Of a stretch of DNA of 64,000 bases, positions 41,083 to 52,145 are shown piece after piece. The translations under genes were made by a program, and so were the position numbers. The DNA comes from Lucinisca nassula (Eukaryota; Mollusca; Bivalvia; Lucinida; Lucinidae), in contig OY757023.1 of the NCBI GenBank assembly GCA_963580285.1, positions 93,211,108 to 93,275,107 on the forward strand. The letters are read 5' to 3'. The notes beneath the pieces were generated by a model, which made no database searches, was not told the origin of the DNA, and saw nothing but the letters and a program-made list of their open reading frames with translations. The first letter of the stretch is position 1. Each line of letters starts with the position of its first letter.

Positions 41083-43636
41083 TGTATTTGCATCAGGCAC
41101 CAGTCAACCTATCTTAATGTATTTTTTTGTGTAACACGAATTTATATAAAAGTTCCTTTATATGTATAGATAACATATAGTAAACACAAAAATATGGACA
41201 TCTTGTCCAAAACTCATCTTATAAACTTTTGGATAAATGCCTAAAATAACAAAATTTCAAAAACAATGAATGTGTGTGAAGATAACAATGTAATTGCATT
41301 GTACTTGATCACTTTTAGTAAATACAAAGAAGTACACTTCTTGTCCAAATCTCATCCGAATATCACTTAGCTGATAATTACAAGAACTCTTAATATTAAA
41401 AACAATTACTACATTAAAATGCCCATGTGGTTAAAGTAAAAAAAAATCAGACTGAGCAAAAATAATAAGATGCAGTCCAACCAAACAATCAAAAGACACT
41501 CATTACCTTCAAAAAGGATGTGGAGGAAACTTGCATTCAGCAGAAGTGTTCAATAATCGGGTGAAAGTTTTACAGTGTACATGAATACCAGAGTATATTT
41601 AAGGCTAAATCTGGCCATGAATATATGAACAGTACAGCCTATTGGCCAACATGACTATGTGTACAAGTAACAAACAACCACTGACCATTGCGTCTTGCAC
41701 ATCATCGCAGTATGGCAAAGGAAATAATGGATCTCCTTGCCTTACACCTATTTTAGTAACATGGCATCTGCAAAGTAATTAAACAAAGTTCCATATGTTC
41801 ACAATAATTTTGCTGCTAAGAAGAAGAACAATAGATGTTGTTAGGCCTAATTTGTTAATAAGAATATCTTTTTATTTGTTGTATTCTATTATTCTATTTC
41901 TATTATTTGGATAGACCACAGTGCATAAATGGAAGGCAAATACTAAAAACTCATGACAGTTTAATGGTTTCTATGCTAGGTTAGCTCAAGATATATTTAT
42001 TTTGATCTGTATAAACTCATTTTATAAGATAAGTGTTAGGAATTTCGAAAGCAATGGATTTCTGTAAGGTTCTTGGTTGATTTCAACAAAAAGGTTTAAT
42101 TATGCAAAAACGACCTACATCCATTTAAGGTGAAAAATTACAGGGTTACCGTTTTTGAATTTTCATGCAATTCAGCAGAGCTACAGACGATACAAATATC
42201 AAGATTTCCTGGTAATATTCTATCTTTAGAAAGACCAGACGATATTTATCTTCGGAATTGAAATCGGATATTTTTTTTTGAAATTTTGATTAAAAATAAC
42301 ATTTTTGATAATTATTTTATCAGAACATGTATATTTCAATTAATTCAAAAGGTTTTGTGGTATCAAAAGAAAGCCCATGAAGTTTTGCATTCAATTCAGT
42401 TCACAAATCTCTAAACTAAATAAAACTTCAGATTCAAGACAAACTTATTTAAAGACAGACATCAGCTCAAGGAGGGAGTCAGTCAGGGTTTCCTCCTGAT
42501 TCCTACTTTTATTTGTTTATTCAATAAATACATTTTCATAGGTTGTATATGATGAGTTATTAATATACTAAGTTTTAAGAAAAAACATACGTGGGCACAG
42601 ATGAAAGATTCCCTTTGTCACGTGACAACAAATCTTCAATTTTTGTTTACACTGCTAAAACACGCGGTTTCCATCTTTATTTCCAAAACCGATAGTGTTT
42701 GACATAGCTACCGGTGTGGAATTCGAAAAAAAAATAATATCCGTATTACTGAATAACTGATTTCGTGATCAAGGCCCAAAAGTCTAAAAAATACGAAGAA
42801 AACGTGCTGCATGTTTTTTATTTTGCCATTTATATTCTGCTGGTACCCGAGTGCTTTGATTAAACAAATTTTATGACAATGATGCTTTCTAGTGCCGAAA
42901 ACCAGTCCAAGAGAAAGCGGATGCAACCAACCGAATTACCATTAAAGTGAAGGCACACACGCAAAAAAGTAAAACACAAAAACACTCACAATGCCGAAAT
43001 AGCTGGTCTTAAATCATTATGATAAAACAGAACTTAAATGTGCTCTATTAAAATGTAAATATGGTATGAAATTCATCAAGTTTTATCACGCTTTTAACAT
43101 GTGCGCAATAACAAAAATCAGCTGAAACAGTGATGAGGTCGTCGGAAAGAGTGGCAGATTTCTCTGTTGTAAACAAACCGAGGGCAATATTTTGAAAGAC
43201 GTTTAAAATACCTGACGCAAAATGGCATGAAGATCAGGTTGATGATTCTGCAAAGCCATTGGTTAAGCAACTGCAAGAGGTAACTGTCATCATCCGATCT
43301 CGACTGACAGGGAAATAGTTGGGGTTTGAATTTCATTAAATCCAGGGTAAGAATTTTGTCGAAATCTAAGATCGCGATTAAATTTATTATGTGGTAATCG
43401 GTGAAATTTTCACAAAAGTGTTTAAAATGTAGAAAGTAAGAAAAGTACGCCTCGTCATTGCTACCTCAGAATACATAACAACTGAAAATGATAATATTTT
43501 AAGGTGAGTGCTCCTGCCTTGTCGGTATCCTTGTTCGAAAATTAAGGGGATTTGCCTCATTTTGGACAACAACTCTTCCTGTAGTGGTCTTATCGGACAA
43601 TTATTGGGACTTAAACTGTAGTTGTTGAATTTGCTT
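41083..43636. other. Mostly unique AT-rich DNA, no gene
   Basis: This is the longest stretch without clear repeats. Apart from the RT relic at 41698-41772, I see no coding signal, RNA gene or TIR element. Short frames near 42708 and 43118 (both minus) have no recognisable content. Confidence 0.4.
41698..41772 (-). pseudogene. Tiny LINE reverse transcriptase relic (motif B)
   Basis: The minus strand reads TKIGVRQGDPLFPLPYCDD. GVRQGDPLxPL is the motif B signature of non-LTR reverse transcriptases. Only about 25 codons remain. Upstream, TTTAATTACTTTGCAG resembles a splice acceptor. Chance is possible but the motif match is specific. Confidence 0.5.
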
Positions 43637-44005
43637 TATCATATGACGTCGTGTCTGAGAGTGTAATAACGCCATGTAATATTTTCGATAAGCCACTAGT
43701 GGATTAAATATGCAAATTAGCTAGATACGTGCCGTAACGTTACATGTGCGACGTCCTTAACGAAACGACGTCGCGTTTACTAACGGCGAATTATTGACTT
43801 TTTTGTAAACAATCGTGAATAAAATGCGCTTTAAATGTCATATGATAAATAGAATCTTGCATTCGTGCTAATGTATTATTGAATTTATTAAACTCGTTGA
43901 GGAAAAGGAATAAAATGCTCGGCAAAGCCTCGCATTTTATCCCTTTTCCTCAACTCATTTAATAAATTTAATAATACATGAACACTCATGTAAGATCCTC
44001 TATTT
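43637..44005 (+). mobile_element. Family N foldback element, best copy
   Basis: TTTATCATATGAC (about 43637) and GTCATATGATAAA (about 43838) are perfect 13-bp inverted repeats. They are followed by a ~145-bp palindrome centred on GCTCGGCAAAGCCTCGC with arms through TTATTAAACTCGTTGAGG. Together they make a two-part element. Confidence 0.8.
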
Positions 44006-44193
44006 ACACAATGTATTTGCTTTATGAACTTATATTGCAACCCCCAGTATTGGGAAACAATTTGGAAAATATTAGTTTATTTTGCATTGCTGTCTAGATG
44101 TGTGATTACTGTATACCTTAATCCATTTATCATATATTAACATTTCCAGTGGGAAGTCTAATGCCAACCTATAAAAAACAACGTAGTTTATAC

Positions 44194-44701
44194 TTCCCCG
44201 TCAAGAATCAAAATAACGGGTTTGTTATACAGCAAAGCATTTTAATATCATATTATAATTTGAACAGCATATTAAACATTGTTGCACCGTTTTCCAAACA
44301 ATGCTTTTGTTGCTGACGTCGTGAGAAGTATATGTTTACATGTGACGTCATCAGTCGCACCATTATGCATGCATTGCGCTGTTAACGTTGCTCCGTCGAA
44401 AAAGGTTTACGGCATGATAGATGATTTTAACAGAAACAAATGAAATAAAATATGAAATAAAAACAGTCAAAAGTTCATGTAGTTATTGGCTGGAAATTAG
44501 TGTGGTGCTTTTATTTCTTACCAACAATGCAGTAGATCCAAGATGGCGGCCATCGCAGTCAAGTGAAGGCAAGCGCGAGAAGGTAATATATTTTTGCTCA
44601 CGGGGTATATGGAAAATAATTGCACTGACACCGTCCAATAAAAAGCCTTCACATTTCTTTGCAGTGTAACAATATAAGTTATTTTGACTCTTGACGGGGA
44701 A
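44194..44701. mobile_element. TIR element with TTCCCCGTCAAGA ends
   Basis: TTCCCCGTCAAGAATCAAAA (44194) and TTTTGACTCTTGACGGGGAA (44701) are inverted repeats of 24 bp including AAC/GTT. The interior has GCTGACGTCGTGAGAAGTAT and CAAGATGGCGGCCATCG, with no open frame of note. A related stretch lies at 44865-45180. Confidence 0.75.
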
Positions 44702-44710
44702 CAAGAGATT

Positions 44711-44794
44711 ATATTCCCCGCCTGAGAGCGATATTTGCCAGAGCCGTTAGGCGAGCGCAAATCTCGCTTTCAGGCGGGGAATATATGGCAATCA
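44711..44794. repeat. Hairpin with CCCCGCCTGA arms
   Basis: TATTCCCCGCCTGAGAGCGA and TTTGC are matched inverted by GCAAATCTCGCTTTCAGGCG and GGGAATA, around GAGCCGTTAGGC. Confidence 0.82.
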
Positions 44795-44864
44795 ACAAAA
44801 TAACGAAATTGTCATACTGCAAAACCTTTACATGACATTTTGTATATCGATCCAATGTTTTCTT

Positions 44865-45180
44865 TTGTAGCGGACGACGTGAGAAGTAGATGTTTATATG
44901 TGACGCCATCAACCACGCTCTTCTGCTTGCACTACGTTGATCACGGTACTCAGTGGGAAAATGTTTACGTCATGTTAAAATGAGAGCCAATGGAATAAAA
45001 AACTGAATGAACGAAAAACAATCAAAAGTTTCTATTTTATTTTTATTTTTTGCTTATATGTTTTATCAACTGCAGTAGCTCGCAGTAGATGCGAATGCAA
45101 GCGCGAGAGGGTAATACATTTTTGCTCACGGGGTATATGGAAAATACTGTAATTGCCCTTGCAATGTCCAATAAAAAATT
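44865..45180 (+). repeat. Direct partial duplicate of the 44.3-kb element interior
   Basis: GACGTGAGAAGTAGATGTTT, AAGCGCGAGAGGGTAATACA and TTTTTGCTCACGGGGTATAT correspond in order to 44320-44620, offset by about 550 bp. Confidence 0.7.
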
Positions 45181-45239
45181 CTTTGCAGTAAGCAATCTAC
45201 GATATACTGTGGGAAACCGGACGTCATCATTTAACGCCG

Positions 45240-45540
45240 GTTTTCAGAACTTATTTGTCTTTACTGCAGCTTGTCACGGTTGTGCCGTGTGGCTGTGGTA
45301 AAAAGTCTCCCCGTACAACATCATAGTGCAGATTATATTTTCCGGCCCTTTGGAATGATCGAGTTCATTTAGAATCAGTTTAAAAAATATAGTTCTGCTT
45401 AAGCCGGTGCTAGATGGCGTGGCCGGTGTTGCACATTTCAGTACTGGTCATGAACAGACGCAATAAAACCGACTCTGCTATTTTCGTTTATTTGGTGTAT
45501 TCTTTGCTTCCAAGGGATCAAACTATTCAGAACTTCTTTC
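45240..45540 (+). repeat. Diverged relative of the retrozyme unit, no hammerhead seen
   Basis: CAGAACTTATTTGTCTTTAC, TAAAAAGTCTCCCCG and CAACATCATAGTGCAGA align with 12377-12470. TTCTTTGCTTCCAAGGGATC and CAGAACTT at about 45500-45535 align with the start of the next unit. The CTGATGA...GAAA core is not present. The period is about 283 bp. Confidence 0.5.
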
Positions 45541-45544
45541 ATTG

Positions 45545-45840
45545 GTTGACATTTGGTTTTGCGCAGCTCACAACGCTTGCGGCGTACATTTTTAAGAAAA
45601 GCAACCGAAAAGTTGCATTAGACTGGTAATACATATAATTGTAACAAAACTTGTTATTTGGGGAGGAAATCGTCGGTTTAACGGTCGCCGTAAAACGAAA
45701 TTCCCGACCGTAAAACCGACGATTTGTCAATCTGGAAGGGAAATCGTCGGTTTAACGGTCGCCGTTAAACGAAATTCCCGACCGTAAAACCGACGATTTG
45801 CCTTCCAGAATGACAATTTTCAATACATTTATCCCCTAAA
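45545..45840 (-). mobile_element. Family I foldback element with duplicated core
   Basis: ATCGTCGGTTTAACGGTCGC with its inverse ACCGTAAAACCGACGAT occurs twice in tandem (about 45668-45727 and 45738-45798), followed by GACAATTTTCAATACA. Related copies are at 53402-53772 and 61752-62125. Confidence 0.7.
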
Positions 45841-46024
45841 TGCACTATGTCCAAAAATGGGATATTGACACACAGTGTTTACCCAGATTAGACATATCAG
45901 CACACAGTGTCTGCACTGTGTGCGTACAGTACAGTTTAAAATCCCTTTTTCTAGCAACAATCGAACACAATCGACCAATCAGTGTTGTCAGTGTTTTGAT
46001 GTTTTGTCTTTAAATCATAAGTTG

Positions 46025-46143
46025 GGTGAAAACCGGAGTATCCGGAGAAAAACCACCCCGCCATCCGTTGCAGAATTGGTGCCTCACATGTGACCCGAGC
46101 GAGGTGCGAACCACAGCGGTGAGAGACCTAATGATTAAAAGTC
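46025..46143 (-). mobile_element. RUDI-type V-SINE, split copy (body part)
   Basis: On the minus strand, TTTTTCTCCGGATACTCCGG and the B-box region lie here. The rest of the head is at 46391-46420. The 3' tail is missing. A MITE separates the two parts. Confidence 0.82.
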
Positions 46144-46145
46144 AG

Positions 46146-46387
46146 GGGCCAGTTGTTCAAAACTAACGACGTCGTTAGTTAACGAATTTTTAAAATTTTG
46201 ATCATGATATATGGCAAATATGCTAATATTTTTGCTGAAAAAATGTGAGCAGCTTTTGCTTATGCAAAAGCTGTTCACATTTTTTCAGCAAAAATACAAA
46301 CATTTTAAATATTAAACTTGTTCGAACAGTTAACAATATGACCACTAACGAGCTCGTTAAGCTAATGATGCTTTGAACAACTGGCCC
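46146..46387. mobile_element. MITE with GGGCCAGTTGTTCAAA TIRs inside a SINE
   Basis: GGGCCAGTTGTTCAAAAC and TTTGAACAACTGGCCC are the ends. CAG is duplicated at both sides (46143-46145 and 46388-46390). Removing the MITE and one CAG restores the SINE head. The centre is a hairpin, GCTGAAAAAATGTGAGCAGC with its inverse. The second copy is at 9562-9795. Confidence 0.88.
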
Positions 46388-46420
46388 CAGGGCTCTTACC
46401 CATTAGGCCAAGGAGGCCCG
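46388..46420 (-). mobile_element. RUDI-type V-SINE, split copy (head part)
   Basis: GGGCTCTTACCCATTAGGCC and AAGGAGGCCCG are the reverse complement of the tRNA-like head, resuming after the MITE. Confidence 0.8.
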
Positions 46421-47427
46421 TTGGCGTCGCAGGTAATAACAGTCATACAAAGGCTTTCTTGTAAATGAGATACTCAAGAAGCGGTCATTAAACCCCAAAA
46501 CAAATAAAAATTAAACCTATTATGGCGGGCAGCGGGAAAGTGTGCTTCCTAGTAGCATGGACGCCAAGCAAAAACGTCGATCAGCCGGTGTGGTAGCGCA
46601 GTCTAATCAGTGTATTCGGTGTATTAACTTGAATAACAGTTATTCAGTTTATCTCAAAGCTCATTTGGTGGTAACGGAGAAACGGCTCGACCCAGCGGGC
46701 ACACAATGTACATTCAACTCGTATCAACGTCGATGCAACGTAATAACGTTGCATCGACGTTGATGCGACGTTGTTTTACGTCATTTGCCCGGTGGGTCCT
46801 ATCTGGCTATACATGTGCATGGGATGAGCTGTCCAGGAGAAGAAGACACATTCGCGCGCTACATGGCAATTCATTGTAGCGTTAGAAAAAAAGATCGTGA
46901 CAGCTGAGCTGTTTTGACGGGCTTGTCATCACGTTTAAGACAATAGCGAATTATATTTTTGACAGTATGTTGGCCAGGATGCCACTTTTACCGACTAATA
47001 AAATTCAAAATAAGGTATTTATAACCCGTAAAATCATTTATATTTGGAAATTAAGCATGACAGTTACTTTTTTATTAAACCTGTCAAGGAGAAGACAATA
47101 ACTTTCGTATGCAACTACGTTATGCTGTTACTTACAGATGAAATACGCAAGGAAGATTATTAATTTGACTGGAAAAATCCAGTCAGTACCAAAAAATGCG
47201 GACCATCATCGCGCCTACATTGATACATGTGTACGACGTTAAACGCCTTATCGATGCGGGCCCGACACTGACCCGACGCTCTGTGTTGGCTGGGTAGTAG
47301 ATAGGGTCCACCATTTGGCCCTGCTATTGTTACTTTTCAACCCTAGGGTTCACAGGAGCTTGACGTAATAAAACCTCAACGGATTGTCCCTGCGTTTCTA
47401 TATAATAGCACCAATCAGCCATCACGA
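46421..47427. other. No gene recognised apart from a small TIR element
   Basis: Unassigned DNA around the element at 46691-46796. CCCGACACTGACCCGACGC near 47267 resembles part of the element at 17868-18170. Confidence 0.4.
46691..46796. mobile_element. CCCAGCGGGCA TIR element with one 40-bp unit
   Basis: CCCAGCGGGCACACAATG and CATTTGCCCGGTGGG form the ends. One GCATCGACGTTGATGCGACG block lies inside. It is the smallest of the three complete relatives. Confidence 0.78.
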
Positions 47428-47736
47428 AAACATCACGAAAACACGTCTATATAATTTTGTTACCGCTTGAACCCCACTTTTATGGTGTTTACAGGGGTAA
47501 ACCTTATTTTTCTTATTTCTGCTCTAAAATATAGACTGTGGATACTCGTTAGAACCGCCTCGGAGAGGTGGTTCTAACGTGTACCCACAATCTATCGAGG
47601 CGGTTCTAACAAATACCCACAGTCTGTATTTTGAGCAGAAATAAGAAATATATCACAATTTTTCATCTTAATATCTTAATGTTTTCGGCGGTGAAGTTTA
47701 CAATGTATTTGTATAGGCATGTTTTTGTAATGAGTG
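47428..47736 (+). mobile_element. Family P MITE with a rearranged double core
   Basis: The ends are CATCACGAAAACACGTCTAT and the degraded ATAGGCATGTTTTTGTAATG. Just upstream of 47428, CATCACGAAAA is duplicated. The core reads GTTAGAACCGCCTCGGAGAG..CTATC and then GAGGCGGTTCTAAC again: a 1.5-fold hairpin. Confidence 0.82.
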
Positions 47737-47994
47737 ACCTTTATAAACTCGAGTGACATTGTGCTTCGGCTGAGCACTATGTATTTTTTTTTTAATTTTC
47801 GTCCTCCAAACATAGGGACAAGCCCTCCCTCGGGTTCGAAACGCCCATCTACAACAGATCCCCGTAATGGATTCTTATATGATTCAGCCATGACAAACCG
47901 GCCATCTGTGTTCTATACAATGAGATACTGCTGTACTTATTGTAGTCGGACAAGTTTCACATCGTTTTGCATGGTTTATCTTGTCAGAATATTG

Positions 47995-48255
47995 CGCATT
48001 TATCATATGACGTCGCGGCTGAGAATATAAAAAACGCCATGCATTAAATTCGGTCACCCAATACTAATACTGACATTTTATTTAAAAAATATCGTACATA
48101 AATGCGTTTGAAATTTTTAATGATAAATATATTCTTGCATTCGTGTAGATTTATAACTCGATTAATGCTCGGCGAATGTCCGCATTTTATCCCTTTCATT
48201 CAACTTGTTCCACAACTTCAATAATGCATGAACACTCATGAAAGATCCTCTATTT
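47995..48255 (+). mobile_element. Family N foldback element, decayed
   Basis: TTATCATATGACGTCGCGGC and AATGATAAATATATTCTTGC, then GCTCGGCGAATGTCCGC and CATGAACACTCATGAAAGAT. The middle is shortened. Confidence 0.65.
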
Positions 48256-49159
48256 ATGAAATAACCTCTTTTCTGACATAGTTACATACGTGGCTAAGCG
48301 GCCCATATGCATATTCAAACAGTGCAGATCCAGATCAGACGCCTCAGAACGTGGCGTCTGATCTTGGTCAATTAACTTTTGTAAAATTTGCCATAAAATC
48401 TGACATCCGTATAATTAGAAATGGATCACTCCAAACTTACTAGGTGGAATATTCCAGTGTCATAGTGTTTTTACAGGAGAGTGTTTTGATTATTTTTCGA
48501 GAATTTTGAATTGTCTCCCTTTCAACATACATGTGTAGTTGTGCGATATAATGCTGTTAACTCATCGAATAATCTGCACTCTGTTGGAGAAGAGTCAGTG
48601 TGTCAGTTTCAGCATTTCAGGGGTGGGGGTGAGGTCTATTGTTTGGTTCATATTATATTTTGACGTGCAATCCTGTTATCAGACAGTGCAGATCCTATTC
48701 AGAGGCCGCAATCTACACCGTTTGCCTATGCTCCTTTGTCGGCCTTTCCGGTTAGAATAGATTATCTATTACCGTAATGATTCTAAGTGTTGGGGCAGAT
48801 AGACCTGAGCAAACAGTGCAGCAATCTGATCAGGGTCTACTCTGTTTGCCATTCCGTCTGCACATTTTGGAGTCATTGCTGTGTCTTGAAACAAATTTGC
48901 AAAATGTTTATGAGAATTACAGCAAGTTCTCAAGATGTCCGAATGTTTCGAATTTTTACCGTAGGGTATACATACTCTTGGATAGTGTTGGACATGTCAG
49001 TCTTCAATTTTCCTGTGACATAGCGTCCTATATACTATTTATTATTCTTTAGTTTATACTAATTTATTTTAGTTCGATTGCGATGGAAGCTTCAAGCTTA
49101 TTTAATCGCTCTCGAACACTCATTCCGGATGTTTTCAAGCGCGCGCGAGAGAGGCAGTG
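48256..49159. repeat. AAACAGTG-type hairpin fragments, no gene
   Basis: ACAGTGCAGATCCAGATCAG with TGGCGTCTGATC (48308-48366), CAGTGCAGATCCTATTCAG (about 48685) and AAACAGTGCAGCAATCTG with CTACTCTGTTTGC (about 48810-48850) are three copies of one foldback repeat. No coding signal is seen. Confidence 0.6.
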
Positions 49160-49316
49160 AATATTACACCACTGCTACCCATTTACACTTTGGTGGAGTG
49201 AGGCAGTGTCATTACGTGTCTTGCCCAAGGACACACCTCGGTACCGGGTGCCGGATTCGAACGCACATCCTCTCGATCATGAGTCGAACGCGTTAACCAC
49301 TGCGCTATCGAGGCTG
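49160..49316 (-). mobile_element. tRNA-derived SINE (CAU-loop head)
   Basis: On the minus strand: GCCTCGATAGCGCAGTGGTT, CGACTCATGATCGAGAGG, GCGTTCGAATCC, GTGTGTCCTTGGGCAAGACA, then a body with TGCCTCACTCCACC. It shares its head with 28493-28590 and is the longer copy. Confidence 0.82.
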
Positions 49317-49497
49317 ACATTATTCTTTGAGTTATCATATACACGTTCATACGAGAGCACTTGAAAAAACATTTTGGCCTCACAATAAGTATAGCAAGCA
49401 GGCCATTAATCATTCATTGGTTTTAACATAGTCTGCATGAACTGCAAGACATTTAGCCCACCAACATTTAAGCAAGCTAGACAACTCTAAATTAACT

Positions 49498-49690
49498 GGC
49501 CTCTGTGGCCTAATTGGCAAAAGCGCCGACTCTTAAACATTACTGGTTTCTCATCGCTGTGGTTCGCTGCGGACCACATGTATGCAATGAAAGGTCAGTT
49601 GATTATTCTCCGGTTATTGCGGTTTTCGCCAACCTTTGATTAACGATCGTCTCGAAATAAGTGAAATAATTTTCAAAAGGCCGTAAAAAA
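49498..49690 (+). mobile_element. RUDI-type V-SINE, diverged
   Basis: GGCCTCTGTGGCCTAATTGG, GCGCCGACTCTTAAACATTA, TTCTCCGGTTATTGCGG, GATTAACGATCGTCTCG and TTTTCAAAAGGCCGTAAAAA follow the family order with many substitutions and no clean A tail. It is an old insertion abutting the mariner relic. Confidence 0.8.
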
Positions 49691-49900
49691 CTCTTGCTGA
49701 GCATCAATAACGTCATCATCGTTTTGAGCCAAACTGCGCAAGTGAGATTTCCGTTTAGGTAAAAGTCAGACGGTGCAAGATCCGTTGAGTTTGGGCAATG
49801 TGACAACAGTTCAATTCCTCATTGTTCAGCTTCTGTCATTGTCACTCATTCTATGTGGCCCGGGGCGTTGCCCTAAGTCAACAGAATGCCTGCTCGAAGT
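49683..49900 (-). pseudogene. mariner transposase relic (C-terminal part)
   Basis: The minus strand contains GILLT.GNAPGHIE, then ..GIELLSHCPNSTDLAPSDFYL, and in another frame KSHLRSLAQNDDDVIDAQQE. These correspond to the mariner DNAPxH block, the PPYSPDLAPSD region with the third catalytic Asp, and the LKxHLRG..FxxDDDV segment. Stops and a frameshift make it non-functional. The catalytic DD upstream is absent. Confidence 0.8.
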
Positions 49901-49904
49901 TTTT

Positions 49905-50339
49905 TTTTTCTTTTTGTTTGACTGTTTCTTTCAGCTGTCCAGTAGCGTAGCCAGAACAGAAATATTATTACGCACAACAAGGAAAATCTTCGTAAAAATC
50001 ACCTTTCTCCTAGATGGGGCTACTCTAAATGGAAAGATTTGGCTCCCAATCGGAGCAACTTCATTCCATTAAAAGTAAACCTTACAAAATATAAAGGAAA
50101 ATGCTGTTGTTATTTAACGCGTAATATGCGTTATGGGTGCTACGCCTATATATGCTGTCACAATTCCGATTTATAATAGGCCCCGTTTATAACTTGACCC
50201 TTTCTTACAGAATTCAATAACGGGCACTCCCGCACCGACCTAGAAAACAGAGACCACCAGATGTTTCCACTGTTTGATTTGATACTACAGTCAGGATCAA
50301 AATGATGGACTTAAAGGTTTTGACTAGTCATCCTCAAAC
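49905..50339. other. No gene recognised
   Basis: Unassigned sequence before the Penelope-like fragment. Confidence 0.35.
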
Positions 50340-51385
50340 ACAAACATTACGAAATCACGCCTATACAAACGCAGAGAAGATTCTCTCAATCTTGCATGTA
50401 ATGTCAGAAATGCATTTTTCACTTCTAAAGAGCATAAGAATTATACACTTTGGTCATGTCAGAAAGTGTGTGATGCCCTCCCCTTTCTACTTGACAATAT
50501 TTATATTAGATTCGGCACTAAGTTATTTAGACAAATAGTGGGTATTCCGTTGGGTACGAATTGTGCACCTCTTGTGGCTGATCTGTTCTTGTTTTGTTAT
50601 GAAAGAGACTTCATGTTGTCGCTTTCCATTGATAACCAATCTGAAATTATTGAAGCTTTTAGTTCTACTTCTAGATATTTAGATGATTTATTAAATATTG
50701 ACAATACTTACTTTGATGGTTTGATCAGTCAGATTTATCCCCTAGAACTTCAGTTAAACAAAGCAAATTCCTCTGATACCGAGACCCCGTTTTTGGATTT
50801 ACATTTATCTATTGTAGATGGATCTTTTTCTTGCAAAATTTATGATAAACGTGATGATTTTGATTTCGAGATTGTAAATTTTCCTTTTTTGGACGGTGAT
50901 GTTCCTCGTGCGACATCGTACGGGGTTTATTTTTCGCAGTTAATTCGATTCGCTAGAGTATCTAGTCATGTATCCGACTTCAAAACTCGTAATAAATTAT
51001 TAACCGCTTAACTTTTAATCAGGGGTATCGGTATCAAAAACTACGTAAAGCCTTTACTAATTTTTATAGACGTCATTCTGATTTTGTTTCAAAATTCAAT
51101 GTTGGACTTAAAACACTTCTGCAACATGGCCTATCGGAACCCGAATTCTATGGTGACTTAGTATATAAATTTAGAAAAATACATGCCTGCAATGACTTTA
51201 GTACCTAATTTCGTAAAATCGTTCGTCGATATATAAAGATTGGATACAACATAAATGTTATAAAACAGACTGCATGCTTGGTGGTTAACCCAATCACGGT
51301 TGGCAACTTTGCTTCCATCTTTGATTGCCCACCGATGGGTCGGGCTTAAGATTATATGACGGTTCCAGCGTAAAAACATAAATGG
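50340..51385 (+). pseudogene. Penelope-like reverse transcriptase, second copy
   Basis: The open reading frame from about 50373 to 51011 carries LACNVRNAFF, the SCQKVCDALPF region, motif B GIPLGTNCAPLVADLFL, catalytic SRYLDDLLNI, and LQLNKANSSDTETPFLDLHL. It stops at TRNKLLTA. The family's C-terminal segment continues in another frame (GLKTLLQHGLSEPEFYG, then NVIKQTACLVVNPITVG) to about 51345. The N-terminal half, including motif A, is missing, so it is 5'-truncated. It is better preserved than the copy at 11-13 kb. Confidence 0.9.
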
Positions 51386-51955
51386 AATTTTATTTTATTT
51401 TAGTATTCTTTATGTTGGTTGGCGCCTGATGCTCCGTCTTTGGTCGGGCCCCTCGGAGTCTAACTGTTGGTTTTCTTTTGCTCCAGCAATTCTGTTGTTG
51501 TATGCTTTCGAGTCCTCAAACTTGTTTCATCTCTGTAGTTTTTTTATTTGTATGTTCTCGGAGATGTTACACTGATGGGTTAGGAAGCCTTCATGCGGAC
51601 TAAACAAAATCAGTGTATACCGCGACAGAGGTAAGGGCGAGGATTATGACCATGTAAAATCGATATAAGCCCCCAGTGGAATTCTATCCACTGATCGTTC
51701 CAAGGCGGTTCTTCTGTGGCGGTTTATTTATGTTGCTGTTTGTTAGTTACTGTGTGTATCATTTGTGTCTTTTTATTTTGGATGGCCATTTGGCCATTTT
51801 GTGGGAAAGTAACTGTCCTTATGGCCTTCCTTTGTTTAGGCTTCCATTATGGTCTGGTCGCTTCATGTTTGTGTTTCTTACCCTTTGATGTCTTTGATGG
51901 TTAGGGTAAGTTAATTGTATCGATTCCTGATCTTTGTTTTATTTATACTTTGTAA
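51386..51955 (+). mobile_element. Penelope-like 3' region attached to its ORF
   Basis: It continues directly from the C-terminal coding part. TTGGTTGGCGCCTGATGC, GAGGATTATGACCATGTAAA, CGTTCCAAGGCGGTTCTTC and AATTGTATCGATTCCTGATC define the family 3' end and identify the orphan tails elsewhere in the window. Confidence 0.88.
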
Positions 51956-51959
51956 ACAT

Positions 51960-52145
51960 TACCACCGAAAAACGAAATTTTTAAGATAAAAAAAAAATGT
52001 GATATTTTTCTTATTTCTGCTCAAAATATAGATTGTGGGAGCTCGTTAGAACCGCCTCATGGATGCGCTTCTAACGAATACCCACAATCTATATTTTAGA
52101 GCAGAAATAAGGAAAATAAGCTTCACCCCTGTCCAGGGTCTGAAT
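51960..52145 (+). mobile_element. Family P MITE, hairpin core and inner arms
   Basis: TTATTTCTGCTCAAAATATA, GTTAGAACCGCCTCATGG and the inverse TATATTTTAGAGCAGAAATA are present. Outer TIRs are missing. Confidence 0.7.
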
